Source: Gracilariopsis chorda
Taxonomy: Eukaryota > Rhodophyta > Florideophyceae > Gracilariales > Gracilariaceae
Direction: 5' to 3'
Length of the DNA stretch: 51,940 nt
Assembly: GCA_003194525.1 (NCBI GenBank)
Contig: NBIV01000380.1
Location: forward strand, 1 to 51,940
Made by a program: the position numbers and the translations under genes. Position 1 is the stretch's first letter, and every line of letters starts with the position of its first letter. The notes beneath the pieces were generated by a model. That model saw only the letters and a list, made by a program, of their open reading frames with translations, did no database searches and had not been told where the DNA came from. Shown here piece by piece: positions 43,215 to 50,790 of this stretch.

Positions 43215-45631
43215 CTATTCTTCTTCAACTTGTTCTTCATAACCTCGCAGACCTTCCTCCCACTGCGCCTTGACATGATCCGTCGCCTCACCTCTCCCAA
43301 CATCTCGACTCTCTTTCACCAACCTCTTCATCCACACATCTTCTGGCCAACACGCAGCAACATAACAGTCCAGCACCCCTCCCAGCCATTTCGTCATATG
43401 TTCCGAAAAGTATTCATCCTTTGCGGCCAAGTATATCTTCCGCTTCGAAGGTATCGACAGCGCTACCGTCGCTTCTCTATCCCATTCCCAGCTATACAAC
43501 GCGGGTCACCCTCATCGCAACCTTCATTCTCCAATTCTTCATGATGTAGCTCTCTCACCCTCTCCCACCCCACACCAAGTATATTCTCTACCGCGAACGG
43601 AAGATACCCACCGTACAACGTAGAAAATAACAACTGCCGTCTACCTCCACGCCCCACATCTATGTCCATTGCCATCAAAACATATCCGATCCACGCATCC
43701 AAACGAGCCACATGCATCACTGTGCCATCAACGTACTCCATCTTTCCCTCTTTTTCCGTTCCCACCTCATATCCCATGAATTCTTCCAACACTTCCACCG
43801 CAGCTCCGTTCTTGAAATAAATGTCCCCTTCACTAAACTCTCTCAGCCACCCAGCAACCTGAAATCCAGAATACGTAAGATCATCGATTGTTTTCATCCT
43901 CCAAGACCATAAACTACCGCTCTTCGCCTCCCCATTCCCCTTGAACTTCGTCTTTGCTTCCTGTAACTGCTTTTTCAACTCAATGTCTAGCTCCGTCGCC
44001 TCTCGCGGTCTCACGCGTCTGGTTATCAAGTCATATCCAAGCAACGAAAAAAACTTTGTCCCGTGCCGCACCCTTCCGAACCCCAATCACATCACTCAAC
44101 TTCTGCTTCATACGTTGCCTCAAACAGCTGTCGGCAACAACCTCCCGCACGCATTGATCCTTCCTACCCGCTTCACGAATCGACTCCGATCTCCCCCCTC
44201 AATCTCAACGCCAACCAAGTACTTTAATAGTTCATTACTTCCTCCTCGCGACGAAGGCGTGTACGACCTCATTTCAGACCCAATCTCAAACGGACATCGA
44301 GGTACAATCTCCTTTCCACCCACAACAAACACACTCCCCTCTTTTCCCTTCCCCAATACTTCGCATCGATTCGTACAGTTCCTTTCCACACCCTCCGAAT
44401 TAAAACAAAGCTCTGATACCTCCACCTTCGCATAGTACAACAACCTATCATATACTACCCTGGCAAACCCATAAAAACGCTCTTGAACATCAACCACATA
44501 CTTGCTACGCCCTCGCAATTCCTTTTCACCTTCAGATCCCTTTCTCTTCCCTCGTGTCACCTTCATCCCTTCCCGTAAGCTATCTATCAGCAAATTCTTC
44601 TCGCTCATCTCTTCTCTCATCCTCTTCAGTTCCTCTTGCGTCAGCTTCAGCGACATCTTTAGGCTGCAGTGGTTCCCTTTGATCTGCCCGAGTTCTGCCT
44701 TCAACATATTGACCCTCTCAACTAACGAAGATCGAGACATCACATCGATGTCATCATTCCCTGCATCTCCCAAAATATTGACAGGCAGCCGGCGCTCCTG
44801 AGCAGGCTCACTTGAAGACCGATGAACACTTCGTTTCCTCTCTCGCATTCCTTCCAGAGTCCGTGGCGTTATGCTTCCTTTATCACTTTCCAAGTCTTGA
44901 GCCATTTGCACCTTTCGCGTCCGTACCGAGGTGCTCGTACGTTCTCCGCTTTTCGATGCTTCCTGTATTCTATCCGTCGCTCTGACCACTTCTTCCACTT
45001 CTCGCGTTTCCTTTAAATCAGAGCGGCGTTCCACTCCTTCCTTTATTCTCTCTGTCGTCCATCTCCGCTTGACAATGCGATCCTCTTCGTCCCCATCTCT
45101 CTCTACCAAAGGGACATTTACCTCTCCTCCATATTGATTTCCCTTTGGGGCTCCACCTCTTTTAAGCGCAACTGCCTCTTCCATTTGTTTCCTTTCCGGC
45201 ATTTCTTCATCTTTATTTCGGTCTTCGACCCGCGCATTTGCTTTCAACCCTCCCTGATGTGGTACCTCTTCTCTTCTACTAGCAACCCATCCTTTCTTAC
45301 CCTCCACTCCACCACCAGACCCAGGCATAGATCGCTGTCCCCGAACCGAATCTCTCCTGCGTGCTACATGGGCATGGGCATCAGCCTTCAAATTCTCATT
45401 CGTCGTGCGCTCACTCGTCGTGCGCTCGCATCCGACGTTCTTTGCCCCACCTCTTCCTCCTCTCTTCGAAGCACCTTCTCCTGACCTCCTACCCGATAAC
45501 CTGCTCCTGGGAACACATGATTTCGATTTCGTTCCACTCGCGGTTCGCTCCTCAATAGCCTTTCGCCGCGTCTTAGGCGCACTCGCCACACCACCCCTTG
45601 CCGGGCCTCGCTTCTTTCCTTTCGGCGCCAT
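43215..45631 (-). pseudogene. Basic coiled-coil protein of unknown family, frameshifted
   Basis: Starts at MAPKGKKRGPARGG (an upstream in-frame ATG at 45868 is possible). Residues 1-290 are basic, Gly/Arg/Ser/Glu-rich and probably disordered and nuclear (KKRG, RGGRGG, KRKS). Residues about 300-355 form a coiled coil (LVERVNMLKAELGQIKG, then LLIDSLREGMK). After residue 360 a folded-looking region follows that I do not recognise (FYGFARVVYDRLLYYAKVEV). The intact ORF ends at 44120, but reading continues coherently after one-base shifts near 44150, 44050 (an A/T run) and 43490, through LWSWRMKTIDDLTYSGFQVA and LLFSTLYGGYLPFAVENI to TAA at 43215. Total length is about 800 codons. The shifts sit in or near homopolymers, so some may be sequence errors. 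It lies on the same strand as the methyltransferase gene, 300 bp downstream of it. Confidence 0.6.
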
Positions 45632-45929
45632 TCTTGGAGTCAAACCTCTTGCGCAAGTGGCTAGTGACGCTCTGGGATGGCGCACGCCGTGTGTTGTCTG
45701 GGAAAATCTCGCCACCCAATGCGCGCAAAAATCTTTGGTTTTTTGTAAAATCTTGAGAATACAATCCTCCGTGGTACCGAAAATGGACATTTCTGTGTCA
45801 CATATATATCGCTTTGTATCTTCTATCCTTAATGAAAAGTGATGTTCTCCTATGTTAAGACTACACATTCGTTCAAATAATAAACGTCGCCCTTTAGCCA
45901 GGCTGTGGACAAAGGTTTATAACAACAAA

Positions 45930-46720
45930 CTAATCAATGACTATCGTTCCAGCCTCCACATTCAAATGGGTTTGCCAGTCATAAACCTTACCGTATCTGG
46001 CGAAGAGTTCCTCTCCTTGCTCTATGTTGGCTCCCGCCTCCATCTTAATAAGTTTGTAGTCAGTTATTCCCCCTGGTGTTCGTCCCACTCCCGGTGTCCG
46101 TTTCATTCGCACATTAGCCTCCCTTTTTTCAAGAGGCAATCCACCATGGCATCTAACTGTTCATCCCCTTACACGTACTTTGGATCGTTGATATACCCCG
46201 CAATACAAAAAGGGGCAGGAACCACCCATAAAATGGGGTTTGCTTGTTTTCCATGCCAATTCGTAAGCTGTTTTCGATGCAGAAGTGATTGGCACTGTTG
46301 ACCGTATACTTTTATCTCCACCGCATACTTCAGGAAGCGATCCTTCGTCACACCCATAACTCCTTCCCCGTAGATCTTGTGCACTTCTTTCCTATTCGAA
46401 AGGTCATGATAAACCAATGTCCCGTAGAAATAGCACACTACCTCGCCTGCAGCACTTCGACTAGTTGCAAACACTCCAACACCAGCCTTTTCATGACGAA
46501 TAGTAGACTTGCCAACTCGCAACCCATATTGCACAGCCTCCACTGCCAATAGAGACTTTATGTTCTCCAGATTCATTCTTCCCTGCAGCTCCTTCGGCCA
46601 TCCATCCATAGCTTTCTTCCCTCCCAACTTCCCTAGAATTTCACTTTGCCACAAAGTGGAGAGAAAGTCGACCAGGTGTGGAGGAAGAATTTGGTACGGT
46701 GGAAATCCGTCGACAGGCCT
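45930..46720 (-). pseudogene. SET domain, in frame after the DNA methyltransferase
   Basis: SET domains transfer methyl groups to lysines, often in histones. Reading on past the TAG of the methyltransferase ORF (46721-46723), in the same frame, gives a linker, then KAGVGVFATSRSAAGEVVCY and FYGTLVYHDL (46494-46410), the first SET block. AGYINDPKY (near 46200) takes the place of the usual NHS block, and after a TAA (46169-46171) and a one-base shift come REANV and then GEELFARYGKVYDW (near 46015-45975), the last SET block with its conserved GEEL and YG. It stops at 45930. One TAG, one TAA and one frameshift in an A-run (near 46130) separate it from an intact fusion. It has no start of its own that makes a natural N-terminus, which supports an original fusion. 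Confidence 0.72.
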
Positions 46721-49081
46721 CTATAACACGGTGTGCCTGCTTCTTCCCATTTGGAATGCAGAGGAAACACAATGGGCCATCTTTCGAAGCTCCTGGCTCT
46801 TCTCAATATCCGTGTGTCCTTCCCGTATTATGGAAGCGAAGCGAAAAATAGCGGCATGCCTGGCGTGTTCAAAGCAAGCTTTGTCCGGTTCACACCCCAC
46901 AAGCTTCCGATGCTTGGGCAGTTCCATGCACACCATCGCTGTTGAGAACGTTCCGGCAAACATGTCAACCACCAGGTCTCCTGGCTGACTGAACCTGCAA
47001 ATCAGCCCTTTCAACAGTGCCCTACACTTCTGTTCCGGTCGCACCCTTTTCGTTGTATACTTCCCATCCGGGTTTTTCACAGACCACATGAGCATCTCAC
47101 TATTTGACATCGGCGGCACTCGATCCATGATTGCATGATACGCTGGGTATCGTGAAGCAACATAATTGAAGTTCTCATAGTCGACCATCCGGTGCTGTTG
47201 TGCATAAGGAACTCCAGAACGAACAGCATGTACAGCGTATTCTGTCGTCTGGTGCAACCGGCAACTTCTTCTCCCGACGTTACCCGTCGTATTGCCTAAA
47301 GACCGTACGAAATGGAACGGCTGTTCGTCGACGACAAAGGAGTAACGCTTCATATCAGAGTCATCCATGTAGGTAACTTTCCGTAGCACATCCCACCACA
47401 ACAGTACCTGATCCCATGAGCAGAACTGCATAATATGTCCACCAGGACGTAGAGGCTTTGACGACCTCCTCGCTGACCTGCTCATGCCCTTCTCGGTCAG
47501 AATATAGTGTTCGCTGTTCTCCAAACGACGCTCAGAACGAGTCCCATATGGCGGATCGGAAAGCAGGACCTGTACCCTTCCTTCAATAGATACCTCGATT
47601 TCGCCAGACTTGTTGTCGTCAACTTCGATGAGATTTTCGAACTTGCAGTTGTGGAGACGGAAGTTGCGGGACATCTCCTTCTCACAATACTTGTAAGCTA
47701 TCACATCATCCAAATTCTTAGGGTACGGTGGTGCACGAATCCCCGTTCCTTCGACATCATACGATAAGTTCTGCGACAAAGCTGTTGTCTGCAGTCCTTC
47801 AGTGGCCTTTGGTGCAGTACCACGTTCCGCAGTACCACGTTCCGCATCCTCTACCATCTCTATCTCTTCCAATTCTTCCAACTCACCCTGATCACCACCT
47901 TCCACACACTCAGCACGTTCGTTCCCACCACCAGCCGTACCAGTTTTTACCGGCTCCATAATGATATCAATGTCTTCTGCGGGCTCTGGTTTCACAGTTT
48001 GATGTCCTTTGACATTGCTTCCATGCAATGCAATGAGCTTCAGAGGCTTTATGGCCTCTTGAACCGTAGTAACAAGAGATTCACTAAAGTTCTCAAACCG
48101 CAGAGGGAAAAGTCTCGTTCTCATGATGGTGAACCTTTTGAGGGCATCCCATTTGCTAGGAGCAGAGATGTCGAACAGTTTCTCTTGTACCACCACATTA
48201 GGAAGGTTACCAAGATATTCTTTGGCACAAAGGCGAAGCGCTTTATCCACTGGGTCCGGCAGATTCCATGCCCATTTGGTAACTTTTTCTTCTACGGTGG
48301 TGACATTCTTCTCCTCCACAAAATGTTGGGAACAATCTTTGTGCTGGAAGCCCATGGAGCGTTGTGCAATATCGGTGAAGACTACACTGATATAGTAGAG
48401 TCGAATGTAAAGCAAGATCATAACCTCAACGTTGGGAAACCCGAGGGATTGGGCGAAACAATCCCAAGCCCTGGTCACCAGTTGCACACCATATCCGACT
48501 CTCTGGCTCTGGGTCATGTCCGACAAACTCACTTTCGAGAACTTCTTAGCTGCCATGGCCCTTTTCCTCTTCCTACCACTTCCTTTCTTATCCACGGCAA
48601 TCTGTAGCACCATAGACAACCTAATGACCATTTCAAAGTCGGTGCAAGAATCCGTGTGGAAAGCGGAAGACTTCTTGTTTGCTTCCAGAACACGGGACTT
48701 GCAAAAGACAGATAGCAACACGTTACGGGGAATTCCTTTAAGCCCTTCCCTTTTACAATAAACCTTCCAAACGTCCCTTACACGCCTGTCTTCTTCACGG
48801 TCCTTTACGTCCACCACTCTTGCCATAAGATAGAGTTGACGTGGATGGCCTCTGAGAGACATGTTACGGAGCTCGGAGTCCAAATACGAGATGCAATCCG
48901 GTCCGATGAGAGTGAGAAACATTTTCTTGGCAGAGTCATGAACGTTGCGACTTTGTACCGCGAACTCCACAAAGTCAGTGTGCTTCAAACTTCTCGGCTC
49001 ATTTACATTTTGCCTCGTCGCTGTGTAGCCATCACGAACTGCAAGGTAAGCATCAATAAGCTCTTCTCCGGTTCCGTGCAT
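46721..49081 (-). CDS. Beta-class DNA (amino-)methyltransferase, 786 aa
   Basis: An uninterrupted ORF. Motif IV is LLSDPPYGTR with D509-P-P-Y512, followed by RSSKPLRPGGHIMQFCSWDQ, as in N6-adenine/N4-cytosine methyltransferases. The SAM-binding motif I lies later (GDLVVDMFAGTFSTAMVC, D706, then VGCEPD). Catalytic motif before SAM motif is the beta-class order; DPPY is commoner in N6-adenine enzymes than in N4-cytosine ones (SPPY). Residues 1-400 are a large region of unknown fold with a basic patch (KKGSGRKRKRAMAAKK) likely to direct it to the nucleus. Residues about 405-450 are acidic (GELEELEEIEMVEDAE) with a duplicated AERGT. The ORF is followed in frame by a SET domain after one TAG. It is divergent from the ParB-like gene, with a large hairpin between them. 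The methylated base and substrate are inferred, not shown. Confidence 0.8.
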   Translation of the reverse strand: MHGTGEELIDAYLAVRDGYTATRQNVNEPRSLKHTDFVEFAVQSRNVHDSAKKMFLTLIGPDCISYLDSELRNMSLRGHPRQLYLMARVVDVKDREEDRRVRDVWKVYCKREGLKGIPRNVLLSVFCKSRVLEANKKSSAFHTDSCTDFEMVIRLSMVLQIAVDKKGSGRKRKRAMAAKKFSKVSLSDMTQSQRVGYGVQLVTRAWDCFAQSLGFPNVEVMILLYIRLYYISVVFTDIAQRSMGFQHKDCSQHFVEEKNVTTVEEKVTKWAWNLPDPVDKALRLCAKEYLGNLPNVVVQEKLFDISAPSKWDALKRFTIMRTRLFPLRFENFSESLVTTVQEAIKPLKLIALHGSNVKGHQTVKPEPAEDIDIIMEPVKTGTAGGGNERAECVEGGDQGELEELEEIEMVEDAERGTAERGTAPKATEGLQTTALSQNLSYDVEGTGIRAPPYPKNLDDVIAYKYCEKEMSRNFRLHNCKFENLIEVDDNKSGEIEVSIEGRVQVLLSDPPYGTRSERRLENSEHYILTEKGMSRSARRSSKPLRPGGHIMQFCSWDQVLLWWDVLRKVTYMDDSDMKRYSFVVDEQPFHFVRSLGNTTGNVGRRSCRLHQTTEYAVHAVRSGVPYAQQHRMVDYENFNYVASRYPAYHAIMDRVPPMSNSEMLMWSVKNPDGKYTTKRVRPEQKCRALLKGLICRFSQPGDLVVDMFAGTFSTAMVCMELPKHRKLVGCEPDKACFEHARHAAIFRFASIIREGHTDIEKSQELRKMAHCVSSAFQMGRSRHTVL

Positions 49082-49488
49082 CTTGAATGAACCCGTTTCC
49101 TTCGGATTATGTTTCTCTTCGTTTTGGGTCGAGGACCATGGTCCGAGGTGTCATGGTGCTCCATCGCGAACATGATGGAGCGCCAGGACGCGAAATTTAA
49201 TTAAAATTATTCATGCCTGGCGCTCCATCGTGTTCGCGATGGAGCACCACGACACCTCGGACCATGGTCCTCGAACAAAAACTTATCAATTTTTTTTTTG
49301 CAATGCAAGTATTTGGGAGGGGAATTGCAGGGATGCTACGTTGACGACAATGGATGTCATGAAACGTCTTGAAAACGATATATAGTGCTTACGTCCATCT
49401 CTTTGGAACCAAGCATACGTGATCACGGGAGCATTCGACGTCAGCGGGTGCCAAGAAAACGCAAGCGCGACCTTTGAAGTACTCAGCC
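49082..49488. promoter_or_regulatory. Divergent intergenic region between methyltransferase and ParB-like genes
   Basis: These 407 bp separate two head-to-head genes and should hold both promoters. The region contains the 59 bp inverted repeat described separately, a T-run (about 49289-49300), and CGATATATAG near 49377-49386 that could be a TATA element for the rightward gene, about 105 bp before its ATG. The ParB-like ATG has a favourable context (GCCATGG). Confidence 0.5.
49129..49274. repeat. 59 bp inverted repeat with nested palindromes
   Basis: Arms 49129-49187 and 49216-49274 are reverse complements with two mismatches, around a 28-base AT-rich loop. The outer end of each arm contains the perfect palindrome GGACCATGGTCC (49133-49144 and 49259-49270), and the inner half holds a second inverted pair GCTCCATCG/CGATGGAGC. 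Both arm mismatches are CG versus TG or CA, as expected from deamination of methylated CpG. With imperfect pairing it extends to about 49120-49283. It could be a binding site for the neighbouring ParB-like protein, a regulatory or replication structure, or a small foldback insertion; no target duplication was seen. Confidence 0.9.
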
Positions 49489-50790
49489 ATGGATTCCACT
49501 GAGAATAAGGTAATAGCACCATCACGGAAACGGACTCCGAGGAAGCCTGTTTCGCCGAAGAGACGTGTTATATACATGCCGACCACGCGAGGCAAAGCGA
49601 AGAGCCGGGGCGCCACCCAAACTGCCAGCCACCCTGAGACATCAATTGGGGGCAATACGGGTCAGGTGCTTAACGTCGATGCGGAGGTCAATCTGTTCGT
49701 ACGAGTTGGGAATAGTGATGGGAAGGTGAAGGTAGGAGAAGCGAAATTGCGCAGTGTGGGGGTTGCTGGGGGGCCGGGGACGAGACTCTGTCATTCTCTG
49801 CACAACCATCCCCTGTCCTCTACGCAGAGACCTGGAGAGGACTTGGTGGTTATGTTTAAGACAAATATTTCGTCACACCAAGATGAGAAGTACCCTTATG
49901 TTTTTGGGGGTCCCGAGGAACCGCCCGCAACTTTGAAGGAGATGGTTTCAGCCGGTTTATATGCATGGGACACTGCGATGATGAGTGTCAAAAATGAAGG
50001 CGGAGAGGGGAATGAGTCGGTTCAACCGCAGTCAGGAGCAACTGTGAAGACTGTCCACAGAAGTACAGCTTCAAGGACCACTGCAAAACAAGTCAAGCGC
50101 CTTCCCGCTGTTGCTGGTACACCATCAAGCATTTTGGTTACCAAAGCGCCGGTGAAGAGCCTTGAAAGCGGTGGAGGGGCTCCGTTGAAAACCCGTCAGA
50201 GCAGTGGAGGAACATCAGGTGCTCTCGCGGGCGGCTCTGGAAACCGAAGAGGCCCTGAAGTCGGAGCAAGCTCCGATGATGACGTCATAGAGGTGCCTGT
50301 ACTCTCCAGAAACGATCTTTATCCGGAGGAGAGGGTTTTATATGATGATGGTGATGCTGTTCCTTCGGAAGAGGTGGATAACAGTTTGGGGGTCTTATAC
50401 ATCAATCAAGATGATTATGACCAGCACAATTGCGTAATCGATATCCACAACATTCGATTTCCGAAGAACATGGTTCGTTCGAAGAATGACAAAAATCTTC
50501 GAGATACTTCGAACAAACTGAGGAAACTCGGATGGCTCCCTTCTCTTGGGTCGATTGCGATGGCCCTGTTGGAGGATGTGCTGGTTCGTGACGCTATTGA
50601 TGTGAGTGGGCGTTTGATTGTTCCTGTGGTTTTGGTGGACGGCTTCCATCGAATGATTGTTCTACTGGACCTCAAACAGGATGGTGCAAGATGGGCACCG
50701 ATTACTGCTGGTTTGAACGTCACGCTTTGGGAACGCAACGACGGCCGGAGAATGACATTGAATGAGGTGTTGTGGCTGGGAAGACGTTGA
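49489..50790 (+). CDS. ParB/Srx-like DNA-binding protein, 433 aa
   Basis: Start at ATG 49489 (MDSTENKV) in a good context; a TTG-initiated frame upstream was not used. The N-terminus is basic and NLS-like (SRKRTPRKPVSPKRRV). Residues about 60-160 are folded-looking and unknown. Residues 170-270 are Ser/Gly/Thr-rich and probably disordered, then acidic (SSDDDVIEV). From about residue 317 a ParB/Srx-type fold is suggested: IDIHNIRFPKN, then a helix with KLRKLGWLPS, then VVLVDGFHRMIVLLDL with D384-G-F-H-R388. The xDGxHR signature is the nucleotide-binding site of ParB-type proteins, known from plasmid partition and from some nuclease and phage relatives. Reading ends at TGA 50788-50790, but a one-base shift continues into LNDLSSNVLVMSFADK. 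The call is by motif only. Confidence 0.6.
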   Translation: MDSTENKVIAPSRKRTPRKPVSPKRRVIYMPTTRGKAKSRGATQTASHPETSIGGNTGQVLNVDAEVNLFVRVGNSDGKVKVGEAKLRSVGVAGGPGTRLCHSLHNHPLSSTQRPGEDLVVMFKTNISSHQDEKYPYVFGGPEEPPATLKEMVSAGLYAWDTAMMSVKNEGGEGNESVQPQSGATVKTVHRSTASRTTAKQVKRLPAVAGTPSSILVTKAPVKSLESGGGAPLKTRQSSGGTSGALAGGSGNRRGPEVGASSDDDVIEVPVLSRNDLYPEERVLYDDGDAVPSEEVDNSLGVLYINQDDYDQHNCVIDIHNIRFPKNMVRSKNDKNLRDTSNKLRKLGWLPSLGSIAMALLEDVLVRDAIDVSGRLIVPVVLVDGFHRMIVLLDLKQDGARWAPITAGLNVTLWERNDGRRMTLNEVLWLGRR

